Positions 8,280-14,913 of a stretch of 64,000 nt of DNA are shown in pieces. The notes beneath the pieces are model-generated. The model worked only from the letters and a program-made list of their open reading frames with translations. It had not been told where the DNA came from and made no database searches. Every line of letters starts with the position of its first letter. Position 1 is the first letter of the stretch. The stretch covers positions 186,001 to 250,000 of the forward strand of contig NZ_QGGW01000003.1 of the NCBI RefSeq assembly GCF_003148775.1. Direction: 5' to 3'. This DNA is from Roseicyclus mahoneyensis. Lineage in GTDB: Bacteria; Pseudomonadota; Alphaproteobacteria; Rhodobacterales; Rhodobacteraceae. A program made the translations under genes and the position numbers.

Positions 8280-8681
8280 ATGTCCCTTGTTGTCCTCTTC
8301 CTTGTGACCAGTGCCATTTTCCTTGTGGCAGATGCGATCATGCTGCGGTCGGTGATCCAGCCGGTCTTTGCGCGCCACCTTGGCGACGGGCTGTACGATG
8401 GGTTCCGGCTGCTGCCCGCCATCTTGTTCTACTTCACCTACATGTTCGGGGTGATCTACTTCGCCTCATGGCCTGCGCTGCGCGACGGGGTGCCGGTGCA
8501 GGCGCTGATGAATGGCGCCATCCTCGGCTTTCTCGCCTATGGGACCTATGAATTCACGTCATGGGCCGTGATGCGCGATTGGCACCCTCAGATGGTGGCG
8601 ATAGATCTGGCATGGGGAACGGCTGTGACGGCGGTTGCCGCTTGGGGCGGTGTCATGGCCGCACGCGCGCTTGCTGGCTGA
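8280..8681 (+). CDS. DUF2177 family membrane protein
   Basis: 133-aa inner-membrane protein with four hydrophobic segments: about residues 3-22, 45-65, 72-95 and 108-130. The family signature region AIMLRSVIQPVFARHLG lies between TM1 and TM2, and GAILGFLAYGTYEFTSWAVMRDW between TM2 and TM4. Function of DUF2177 is not established. The ATG at 8280 follows GGAG (8271-8274) and lies about 30 bases beyond the candidate 6S RNA, so the two may share a transcript. I recall that the 6S gene of Rhodobacter sphaeroides neighbours a salt-stress membrane protein gene, but I cannot say that it is this family. Confidence 0.85.
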   Translation: MSLVVLFLVTSAIFLVADAIMLRSVIQPVFARHLGDGLYDGFRLLPAILFYFTYMFGVIYFASWPALRDGVPVQALMNGAILGFLAYGTYEFTSWAVMRDWHPQMVAIDLAWGTAVTAVAAWGGVMAARALAG

Positions 8682-8804
8682 CGTGATGCAAGCCGATTGA
8701 ACCGTGGCGTGCCGGCGTTACCCCTGTGCCGTTGCCAGACCGAAGCCGCAATGCCGATTTCGACGACCGGCGGTCGTTCGCGCCAGACTGACGGCCGATC
8801 CGCC

Positions 8805-9014
8805 TCAGCCGATCTTGCGCAGTTCCACCGCCGATTCGCGGCCGTCGCGGCCTGCCCGCAGTTCGTAGCTAAGCTTGGTATTGTCGGGCAGGTCGGTCAG
8901 CCCCGCGCGCTCCACGGCGGAGATATGGACGAAGACGTCCTTGCCGCCGTCATCGGGCGCGATGAAGCCGAACCCCTTTGTGGTGTTGAACCATTTCACG
9001 GTGCCTGTGGGCAT
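8805..9014 (-). CDS. Cold-shock domain protein
   Basis: 69-aa single cold-shock (OB-fold) domain that binds single-stranded RNA/DNA and melts RNA secondary structure. RNP1 (KGFGFIA, about 13-19) and RNP2 (VFVHISA, about 27-33) are both intact, after the usual GTVKWFN start. Full length for a CspA-type protein. It is a single gene with a roughly 180-base divergent upstream region, long enough for the leader that often controls csp genes. Whether it is cold-inducible cannot be told from sequence. Confidence 0.93.
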   Translation of the reverse strand: MPTGTVKWFNTTKGFGFIAPDDGGKDVFVHISAVERAGLTDLPDNTKLSYELRAGRDGRESAVELRKIG

Positions 9015-9195
9015 CGGTCTGTCTTTCCCTCATTGGTCCATGGTGTGATTGCACTCCATGGCGCGCAATCGCCAAAAAAGGATGGCGCGAGGTGCTGAAA
9101 AAGCAAGATGATGGCACCCGGACGGCGCAAGGGCCGGGCAGGTTTTTGCGCAAGGCGTGCAACCTTGGGCGCGGGCTGCTGAAAAAGAGGGCAAG

Positions 9196-9516
9196 ATGAA
9201 GGTTTACGGACTTAAAACCTGCGACACCTGTCGCGCTGCGGTCAAGGCACTGACGGGACAGGGTGCGGTTCTGATCGATATCCGCGAGACACCGCTGGAC
9301 GTCGCAACGCGGGCGCGGTTTCTGGCGGAATTCGGCGATGCGCTGGTCAATCGCCGCTCGACCACATGGAAGGGTCTGTCTGATGCTGAGCGCGCGGACG
9401 CGCCCGAACCCCTTCTGGCCGCGCATCCCGCGTTGATGAAACGGCCCGTGATCGACGCGGACGGCGCGCTTTACCTCGGCTGGGACGCGGGCGTGAGGGC
9501 CGCGCTGGGCGTCTGA
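9196..9516 (+). CDS. ArsC/Spx-family thioredoxin-fold protein
   Basis: 106-aa member of the ArsC/Spx/YffB superfamily. The N-terminus MKVYGLKTCDTCRAAVKAL has a CxxC pair (Cys10, Cys13) at the start of a thioredoxin fold, and the C-terminal half has the family motif HPALMKRPVI. The classic ArsC Arg triad is not fully evident, so arsenate reductase activity is uncertain; YffB-like glutathione-dependent thiol reductase is as likely. The ATG at 9196 follows GAGGG. Its last 46 bases overlap the convergent bufD gene. Confidence 0.8.
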   Translation: MKVYGLKTCDTCRAAVKALTGQGAVLIDIRETPLDVATRARFLAEFGDALVNRRSTTWKGLSDAERADAPEPLLAAHPALMKRPVIDADGALYLGWDAGVRAALGV

Positions 9517-10046
9517 CGCCGGGCCAGAGCCGCATCGACCGATAGCGGCCCCGCGCCCTTGAGCACCAGATAGACCAGCGGGAACAGCCACAGCAGGCGT
9601 GTGTCGATCAGGCCATTGGCGTGGCGGTCAAACAGGCTGCCAAGGGCCGCGCCATGGCCCATCACGTCGACCCATGTCTGCACCAGCACGAAGCCCGACA
9701 TTCCCAGCGCGGCCAGACGGGTGAACAGGCCGATCAGCAACAGGATCGGCAACAGGAATTCCGTCCAGGTGCCGAAGAACACGATCAACTTCGGGAACAG
9801 GCCCAAGGCCGAGGGGTCGTAGCCCACCGCGTCGAACACGCGCGGCAAGATCTGGACATAGGCGCCGGTCGAGAGCGTGAAGAGGCCCGACAACCCGTCG
9901 CCCAGCTTGGTCAGGCCGGAATTCCAGTAATAGAGGAACAGGACCGCCACGAAGATGAACCGCGCCAGCGTCGGCAGCAGGGTAGGCGCGACATGGGTCT
10001 CGAGCGCATCGAAAATCCGGGCGTGAAGCGCGATGAGGGACTGCAT
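9471..10046 (-). CDS. bufD: DoxX family membrane protein BufD
   Basis: 191-aa DoxX-type inner-membrane protein with four hydrophobic segments: about residues 22-40, 85-105, 112-130 and 148-165. Conserved patches are YYWNSGLTKLGDGLSGLFTLS and FFGTWTEFLLPILLLIGLFTRLAALG. DoxX proteins are the fourth gene of bufferin operons, where they are thought to supply electrons or act in the membrane step of maturation; the exact role is not settled. It begins 11 bases after the bufC stop, so it closes the operon. Its 3' end overlaps the ArsC-like gene on the other strand by 46 bases. Confidence 0.85.
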   Translation of the reverse strand: MQSLIALHARIFDALETHVAPTLLPTLARFIFVAVLFLYYWNSGLTKLGDGLSGLFTLSTGAYVQILPRVFDAVGYDPSALGLFPKLIVFFGTWTEFLLPILLLIGLFTRLAALGMSGFVLVQTWVDVMGHGAALGSLFDRHANGLIDTRLLWLFPLVYLVLKGAGPLSVDAALARRQTPSAALTPASQPR

Positions 10047-10057
10047 GGGAAATCCTT

Positions 10058-10804
10058 TCAGGAGTGGCGGTCGGGCTCGCCCGTCAAGGCGCCGGAGGTG
10101 AAGAACAAGGTCACAAGCGCCGCGATATCGGCTTTGGGATGATCGGCGAGCGTGCGCGTCATCGCGTCCGACAGGGTCAGACGGCCCTTGAGAGCGCGGG
10201 CAAAGGTCAGGCCACCCGGCGGCAAAAGGTAGGGCATAGGGTCAAACCCTTTGCGCGCGAGCAGCACATCTTGTGCGCCCGGCGCGGGTTTCGGCGCACC
10301 CTCGGTCGTGTTGTAGCGCCATATGCCGTGGACCGGGTGGCGCGAGGACAGGACCAGCGTGGCAGGCGCCAGCCGCGGGCTAAGCGCCATGACGGCGGCG
10401 GGGTCGATCCCCGTGGTGTCGAAAGGCGCGGCATCGGCGGCATGGTAGGATTGCCGCAACCCCAGATCGAGACGCGCCACATCGGGCAGGTAGCGCAGAT
10501 GCGCGACCGGGGCAAAGCGCGCCAGAAAGCCAGGGAAGCTCGTGCCGTAAAGCGCCAGCCGCGGATCCGCGGGCGGGTTGGCGCGCAGGTAGACGCCCGC
10601 CATCGCCTTGAAGAAGTCATCCCCCACCAGCTTGGCGATTGTGGGAAAGCCGGTTTCCAGCGCCTGCGTCAGCGAGACGGCGACATTGTTGCGGTACACG
10701 TCGAAGCGCTTGCCCGCAGACCCGCCGAACGGGTTCCTCAGCGCCTTGGGTGCGGGCTGGGCGGGGTCAAGCAGAGCTGCGCCGAACTGGCCTTGACCGC
10801 TCAT
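10058..10804 (-). CDS. bufC: DUF2063 protein, bufferin maturation partner BufC
   Basis: 248-aa protein with the N-terminal DUF2063 domain, recognisable by [23 protein letters not shown] and [12 protein letters not shown]. In DUF692/DUF2063 gene pairs this protein is the substrate-recognition partner of the MNIO enzyme. The start at 10804 overlaps the bufB stop (ATGA), so expression is coupled one to one with the enzyme. A longer frame upstream lies inside bufB and is rejected. Cytoplasmic, no signal peptide. Confidence 0.85.
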   Translation of the reverse strand: MSGQGQFGAALLDPAQPAPKALRNPFGGSAGKRFDVYRNNVAVSLTQALETGFPTIAKLVGDDFFKAMAGVYLRANPPADPRLALYGTSFPGFLARFAPVAHLRYLPDVARLDLGLRQSYHAADAAPFDTTGIDPAAVMALSPRLAPATLVLSSRHPVHGIWRYNTTEGAPKPAPGAQDVLLARKGFDPMPYLLPPGGLTFARALKGRLTLSDAMTRTLADHPKADIAALVTLFFTSGALTGEPDRHS

Positions 10805-11661
10805 CGCGTCACCTCGGCAGCCTGCAAGATGGCCGTGGCCCGCGCGGCCTCGTCCAGCAACTCGGGCAGGGGCGGCACGTCGGTGTCCCATTCGATCAGC
10901 GTGGGCCGTGGGCCGCCGCGGGCGATGGTGTGAGCGTAAAGCGTCCAGACCGGGTCCACGACCGGTCGGCCATGGCTGTCGATCAGAAGCGGGCGGTCCT
11001 GGTCGTCGGTATCCTCGTCATGGCCGCCCAGATGGATCTCGCCCACGGCATCGAGCGGGAAGGCGTCGATATAGGCGCGCGCGTCCCAGCCCTGATTGGT
11101 GGCCGACACGAAGACGTTGTTCACATCGAGCAACAGCCCGCAGCCGGTGCGCCGCGCCAGTTCGGCGAGGAATTCGACCTCCGCCATCTCGCTGTCGGCA
11201 AAGGCCAGATAGGTTGAGGGGTTTTCCAGCAGCATGCGCCGCCCAAGCGTAGTCTGCACCTCGTCGATATGCACGGCGACGCGGGTCAGGGTCGCGGCGG
11301 TATAGGGCAGGGGCAGAAGATCGTTCAGGAACCCGGTGTCATGGGTCGACCAAGCCAGATGTTCCGAAAAGCTGGCGGGCTGCAGCCAGCCGCACAGGTG
11401 CCGCAGCCGCGCAAGATGGTCGCGGTCAAGCGCACGCTCGCCCCCGATCGACAGGCCGACGCCATGAACCGAGATCGGAAAGCGTTCGGCCAGCGCGCGC
11501 AGTTGCGCCAAGGGGCGGCCGCCATTGCCCATGTAGTTCTCGGCATGAACCTCCAGCCATGCAACGGGGCCCGGGGCCTCGATCAGACCGGCGAAATGTC
11601 GCGATTTGAAGCCGATGCCGGCAGCAAGCGGAAGGGCACGGGGGGCGGTTGTGTCAAGCAT
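10801..11661 (-). CDS. bufB: DUF692 multinuclear iron oxygenase BufB
   Basis: 286-aa MNIO (DUF692) enzyme of the MbnB/BufB type. The family uses two or three iron ions and oxygen to modify cysteines of a precursor peptide. In bufferins the products are thiooxazole-type heterocycles that bind copper. The TIM-barrel pattern of ligands is visible: HAENY (39-43), ISVHG (His66), SEHLAW (Glu100, His101), LENPS (Glu146, Asn147), LDVNNV (Asp179), EIHLGGH (His210, His214), DSHG (His230) and IEWD (Glu257). Which residues hold iron is inferred from family knowledge. No good ribosome site precedes the ATG at 11661; a hairpin between bufA and bufB may set its level. Confidence 0.9.
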   Translation of the reverse strand: MLDTTAPRALPLAAGIGFKSRHFAGLIEAPGPVAWLEVHAENYMGNGGRPLAQLRALAERFPISVHGVGLSIGGERALDRDHLARLRHLCGWLQPASFSEHLAWSTHDTGFLNDLLPLPYTAATLTRVAVHIDEVQTTLGRRMLLENPSTYLAFADSEMAEVEFLAELARRTGCGLLLDVNNVFVSATNQGWDARAYIDAFPLDAVGEIHLGGHDEDTDDQDRPLLIDSHGRPVVDPVWTLYAHTIARGGPRPTLIEWDTDVPPLPELLDEAARATAILQAAEVTR

Positions 11662-11690
11662 GTCGGGGGTCCGGCTGGTCAGACAGGGGT

Positions 11691-11719
11691 GCGGTTCCGG
11701 GTGGGGATCCCGGAACCGC
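11691..11719 (-). terminator. Intercistronic hairpin between bufA and bufB
   Basis: Perfect 11-bp stem: GCGGTTCCGGG (11691-11701), 7-base loop, CCCGGAACCGC (11709-11719), about 20 bases after the bufA stop. No T-run follows on the minus strand, so it is more likely a partial attenuator or an mRNA 3'-end stabiliser. Such a device would let the precursor be made in excess over its enzymes. Confidence 0.5.
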
Positions 11720-11738
11720 GGGGATGCGTCGGTCAGGC

Positions 11739-12086
11739 TCAGACCGGACGCAGGACCGAGGTGTCGGTCCCTTCGGGCAGGTCGCGCGCGAGACCTTCGA
11801 AGCCTTCGGCCTCGAGCGCCTCGAGGGTCATGCCCATGCGGCCATCGGGCAGTTCGATGTCGCCGCAGGTGCCGACGGGGACGAGCGTCCAGGCATTGCC
11901 CTGATAGTCAACGGTCGAGGTGCCGGCGCAGGTCGTGCCGGGGCCGGCGGCGCAGTCGTTTTCGCCCGCAAGGCTGACGCCAAAGCACTTTTCATTGGCC
12001 TGCGCCTGCGCTTCGGTCACGCCATGGGCGGAGACGGCGGCGGCAACAGCACCCAGCAGGGCGAGGGATTTCGTGGCGGTGGTCAT
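11739..12086 (-). CDS. bufA: Bufferin precursor BufA (DUF2282), C-terminally extended
   Basis: 115-aa bufferin-type RiPP metallophore precursor. Residues 1 to about 29 form a Sec-type signal peptide ([13 protein letters not shown], then AQA before NEK). The mature part holds the four family cysteines: EKCFGV (Cys34), ENDC (Cys45), TTCAGTS (Cys53) and PVGTCG (Cys74). In studied bufferins the central cysteines are modified by BufB-BufC and the exported product sequesters copper. DUF2282 proteins as I know them end soon after the last Cys. Here an extra acidic tail of about 40 residues follows. The start at 12086 has GGAGC upstream; the longer frame to 12191 has no leader character. First gene of the operon. 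Confidence 0.88.
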   Translation of the reverse strand: MTTATKSLALLGAVAAAVSAHGVTEAQAQANEKCFGVSLAGENDCAAGPGTTCAGTSTVDYQGNAWTLVPVGTCGDIELPDGRMGMTLEALEAEGFEGLARDLPEGTDTSVLRPV

Positions 12087-12099
12087 GGTTGGTCTAGCT

Positions 12100-12125
12100 C
12101 CCGAATGGTCGATGACAGGGGTCAC
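12100..12125 (-). promoter_or_regulatory. Possible ECF-type promoter of the buf operon
   Basis: On the minus strand GTGACC, 16 bases, CGGG, ending 14 bases before the bufA start codon. From memory, the Caulobacter heavy-metal sigma factor SigF recognises GTAACC-N16-CGAA; five of six bases match in the first box but only two of four in the second. The position very close to the start codon is also awkward. Low confidence. Confidence 0.2.
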
Positions 12126-12192
12126 GATTACGCGCCGCCCTTTGAGTGGCGGACAAACGAAAGTTGCGCAGGACAGCCGATCAAACGCCAAT

Positions 12193-12240
12193 CACAGCCG
12201 CGTGGCCCACGATTGCGTTACGGGCCGTGACGCGGCTGTG
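12193..12240. other. Orphan long hairpin
   Basis: Outer 10-bp arms CACAGCCGCG (12193-12202) and CGCGGCTGTG (12231-12240) enclose a second stem GGCCC (12204-12208) with GGGCC (12222-12226). There is no gene end nearby on either strand. Could belong to the bufA leader, to an unannotated small RNA, or be a terminator. Confidence 0.4.
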
Positions 12241-12251
12241 AGCGCGAGGCC

Positions 12252-12279
12252 CAAAAACTAATGTTCAAAAACAAATGTA
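12252..12279. repeat. Imperfect 14-base tandem repeat
   Basis: CAAAAACTAATGTT followed directly by CAAAAACAAATGTA (12 of 14 identical) in an otherwise GC-rich region. A good -10-like TATGAT (12278-12283) overlaps its end. May be a regulator site for one of the flanking genes. Confidence 0.4.
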
Positions 12280-12445
12280 TGATCCTCGTCTTGAGGTTCT
12301 GACGCAGCGTCAACTGTCGCCTTGTGTCAGCGGCCAGGGGGGAATGGGCGAATATGTTTCACCGTATGCCCGTTTGGTCGATGTCCTTTTTCCGCAGCGC
12401 TCCCATCTCTATCTGGTGCCCTGAGTCGCACGAAAGGAAACCTAA

Positions 12446-12814
12446 ATGCGCAACGCTGCCCTCGTGCTGGGCCTGATCGGTGGGTTGATTGCCATGGTCG
12501 TGGGCTTTTTCGTTTATGGCTATGTCGTCTTCGTCGACTGGTTCGGCGAGGTTCCCGACCTCGCCCGGCAACTGCCCGATCCCCAGATGAAAAAGACGGT
12601 CTCGCTGATCGCACCCATCCTTGGGATCGCCGGGGCCGCGATGGCGCGGTCGCGGGCGCTATGGGGCGGGCTTTTGATGCTGGCCGCGGCGGGCGGCATT
12701 TATCACGGCTTGGGTTTTGGCGTCTTCACGATGTTTCCCATCGCTTGCCTCGGGCTTGGCGGTTTCCTCGCGCTGGCCGCGGGCAGGCCGGACGAGGAAA
12801 AGGCGCATTTCTGA
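12446..12814 (+). CDS. Hypothetical membrane protein, 122 aa
   Basis: Small inner-membrane protein with four hydrophobic segments: about residues 4-32, 50-66, 72-90 and 92-112, with a short loop DWFGEVPDLARQLPDPQ after the first. No family recognised. AAAGGAAA at 12435-12442 precedes the ATG. Charged C-terminus GRPDEEKAHF. It is divergent from the bufferin operon but shares its control region, so co-regulation by metal is possible though unproven. Followed at 44 bases by overlapping palindromes that lead into the B12-binding gene. Confidence 0.7.
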   Translation: MRNAALVLGLIGGLIAMVVGFFVYGYVVFVDWFGEVPDLARQLPDPQMKKTVSLIAPILGIAGAAMARSRALWGGLLMLAAAGGIYHGLGFGVFTMFPIACLGLGGFLALAAGRPDEEKAHF

Positions 12815-12857
12815 CCCTCCGGCAGGGGTGTCCGCTCGGCTTGGTGAAATATTTTTC

Positions 12858-12880
12858 TGTGCAAATTTTGCACAGTGCAA
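12858..12880. promoter_or_regulatory. Two overlapping palindromes, candidate operator
   Basis: TGTGCAAA-T-TTTGCACA (12858-12874) is a perfect inverted repeat. TTGCAC-A-GTGCAA (12868-12880) is a second one sharing its right arm. They lie directly before TTGACT (12882-12887) and about 110 bases before the B12-binding protein start. This AT-rich patch stands out in the region. Strong candidate operator for an unidentified dimeric regulator, possibly with two registers. Confidence 0.6.
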
Positions 12881-12990
12881 CTTGACTCGCGCCCGATCCT
12901 GTTGCGCCATGGTGGCAGGGATGTCCGCTGCCCGTGCTGACGCGCGGTTATCCCGCTGCTGTTGCATGTCGGCTGACGGGAGACGGCACG

Positions 12991-13794
12991 GTGAGACAGA
13001 GCAAAGACGACGAGGCGCGTGCGCAGGCGGGGCGCGACACCGCAGACAGCGCGACCGATGCGGGGTCGGAGGCGGGCGGCGTCAATCCCGGATCGGTCGA
13101 ATGGCTGGCCCGTGCGGCGATAGCCCGACTGGCGCGCGAAGCGGCGGAGCGTGCCGGGGCTTCGGCCCCGCCTCTGCCCGACAGCGTGGTTGCCAGCTTT
13201 TGCGATCATCTTGTCGCGGGCGACTACGCAGCGGCCGAGGCGGTGGTGCGACGCCTGACCACCCACAGCCAGGATTATGCCAAGATCGCGGATGGCTTGC
13301 TGTCTCGTGCCGCGCGTCGGCTGGGCGAGGGCTGGGAGGCCGACAAACTGTCCTTCGCCGATGTCTCGGTCGCCATCGCACAGATCTTCCGCCTCAACCA
13401 GGCGTTCCGGCAACGCAATGTGCCCTTCGTCCGTGGGCCGGAACGGTTGGGCATTTTCGCCACCATCCCGGGCCAGCCCCATAACCTCGGGCTTGTGCTG
13501 GCGGCCGAGGCCTTTCGCGGCGAAGGCTGGCAGATCGACCTGCGCCTCGACACGCCCGCACGTGACATCATCGACATCGTCCGCCGCCAGCGCCCCGGGC
13601 TGATCGGTCTGACCATCAGCCGCGAGGACAGGCGGCACCAGATGGCCCACCTGATCCTGAGCCTGCGCGCCCTGCCGTTGCCGATCCGGATCATGCTGGG
13701 CGGGCGCGGGGCGCTTGGCCTCGCGCGCATCCTGCCGCGCGGGCATGTCGACCGTGTCGTGACCGATATCACCTCGGCGCTGCGCGAAGCCTGA
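12991..13794 (+). CDS. Cobalamin-binding-domain protein, regulator-like
   Basis: 267-aa two-domain protein. A helical bundle (about residues 64-145) with LGEGWEADKLSFADVSVA resembles the cap of MerR/CarH-type and AerR-type B12 proteins, keeping the Trp (115). A Rossmann-like B12 domain follows (about 150-267) with PGQPHNLGLVLAA, in which His164 would be the lower axial cobalt ligand of the xxHxxG motif. The first acidic residue of that motif is replaced by Gln. The N-terminal 60 residues are charged and low in complexity, with no DNA-binding domain. So it could act as an anti-repressor-like partner or as a corrinoid carrier. I choose GTG 12991, with GGGAG 8 bases upstream, over ATG/CTG-like starts inside the operator zone. 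Confidence 0.75.
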   Translation: MRQSKDDEARAQAGRDTADSATDAGSEAGGVNPGSVEWLARAAIARLAREAAERAGASAPPLPDSVVASFCDHLVAGDYAAAEAVVRRLTTHSQDYAKIADGLLSRAARRLGEGWEADKLSFADVSVAIAQIFRLNQAFRQRNVPFVRGPERLGIFATIPGQPHNLGLVLAAEAFRGEGWQIDLRLDTPARDIIDIVRRQRPGLIGLTISREDRRHQMAHLILSLRALPLPIRIMLGGRGALGLARILPRGHVDRVVTDITSALREA

Positions 13795-13799
13795 GGGCA

Positions 13800-14816
13800 T
13801 CAATCGCCGATGCGGATGCAGATATTGCCGAAAACCGATTGCGTCTCGAGTATCCGGAACGCGTCCGGTGCTTTGGCGAAGGGAAGGGTCTGACCGACCA
13901 CCGGACGCAGCCCATGTTGCCCGATGGCGCGGCTCAACGCGGCAAGGCCCTGCCGGGACCCCACCGTGACCGCGCGCAGCGTCAATTGCCGGGTCAGGAT
14001 GGCGGGCAGGAAGATCTCGGCCCGGTTGCCGGTCACATTGCCGATCAAGATGATCTGACCGCCCACCCGGGTGCAGCGGATCGTATCGGGCAGGGTCGCG
14101 GCGCCGCCCAGTTCCAGCACCCGGTCCGCGCCCATCCCGTCCGTCGCCGCACGCACGCAGGCCGCCCAATCGGGCGTCGCGCCCCGGTCGATCACCAGAT
14201 CCGCCCCAAGACCGGCGACCTGTGCGGCACGCTCGGGCGTTGAGGTGGTGACGATCACCCGCGCGCCGGCGGCCTTGGCCAGTTGCACCGCCATCAAGGC
14301 CACGCCGCCGGTGCCCAGCACCAGAACCACCTCGCCGGGGCAGATCTGTGGCGCGGCCATGAGCGCGCTCCAGGCGGTCAGGCCGGCGCAGGGCAGGGTG
14401 GCGGCCTCGGCATCGCTCAGGTGGTCGGGCACCGGCACGACGGTCGCGGCGGGAAAGACGCAGGCCGTCGCCAGCACGCCGTCGAGCGGTCCGCCCAGCC
14501 GCCCGGCCTCCAGATCGTCAGGGGGCGGCCCGCCGTCCCAATGCTGGAAGAAGGCAGGGCAGACGCGGGTGCCGGGGGGCAAGCCGGTCACGCCCGGCCC
14601 AGTTGCGGCCACGACCCCCACCCCATCCGAAAGCGGGATCAGCGGTGGTTGAACCCGGCGGCCGTGCTGGCCGCGCAGGACGACAAGGTCGCGGTAGTTC
14701 AGCGCCGCCGCGCGCATCTCCAGCAGCACCTCGCCCGCGCCGGGCACGGGATCGGGCAGCTCGACAAGCCGGAGGTTCTCGAACCCGAACCCACCCTCGA
14801 AGCGCCACGCCTTCAT
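13800..14816 (-). CDS. Zinc-type alcohol dehydrogenase, MDR superfamily
   Basis: 338-aa medium-chain dehydrogenase/reductase. N-terminal GroES-like half with PVPGAGEVLLEMRAAALNYRD, and a C-terminal NAD(P) Rossmann half with VLVLGTGGVALMAVQLA (about residues 160-176). The catalytic-zinc ligand Cys-His pattern of true ADHs is not clearly kept (NYRDLV in place of C-G-x-D), so it may be a zinc-free quinone reductase-like enzyme. Start at 14816 (MKAWRF). It lies 97 bases after thrS on the same strand, separated by a small hairpin (14886-14902). Convergent with the B12 protein, five bases apart. Substrate unknown. Confidence 0.8.
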   Translation of the reverse strand: MKAWRFEGGFGFENLRLVELPDPVPGAGEVLLEMRAAALNYRDLVVLRGQHGRRVQPPLIPLSDGVGVVAATGPGVTGLPPGTRVCPAFFQHWDGGPPPDDLEAGRLGGPLDGVLATACVFPAATVVPVPDHLSDAEAATLPCAGLTAWSALMAAPQICPGEVVLVLGTGGVALMAVQLAKAAGARVIVTTSTPERAAQVAGLGADLVIDRGATPDWAACVRAATDGMGADRVLELGGAATLPDTIRCTRVGGQIILIGNVTGNRAEIFLPAILTRQLTLRAVTVGSRQGLAALSRAIGQHGLRPVVGQTLPFAKAPDAFRILETQSVFGNICIRIGD

Positions 14817-14885
14817 GCAACCCCTCCCCCTTGGCCTTCCCTGTTTCGGGACTACCCCGGGGAAGACGCAGGCCCAAGCCCGCGA

Positions 14886-14902
14886 CGGGGGCAGGGCCCC
14901 CG
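14886..14902 (-). terminator. Short GC hairpin after thrS
   Basis: CGGGGGC, loop AGG, GCCCCCG, 12 bases beyond the thrS stop on the minus strand. The 3-base loop and lack of a T-run make this a weak terminator candidate. Confidence 0.3.
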
Positions 14903-14913
14903 ATTGCGCGCGC

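Larger units (their letters stand above)
12087..12445. other. 359-base divergent region with hairpin and tandem repeat
   Basis: Lies between bufA (minus) and the 122-aa membrane protein (plus); no gene fits. It contains, left to right: the bufA promoter zone with a possible ECF-type element (12100-12125); a long hairpin (12193-12240); and a 14-base imperfect tandem repeat (12252-12279) ending in TATGAT. No ECF sigma or anti-sigma gene adjoins bufA. Confidence 0.55.

Noticed and set aside
12858-12874. PpsR/CrtJ-type site (TGT-N12-ACA) upstream of the B12 protein
   Set aside because: Spacing here is TGT-N11-ACA, and no photosynthesis genes are present; reported only as an unassigned operator.
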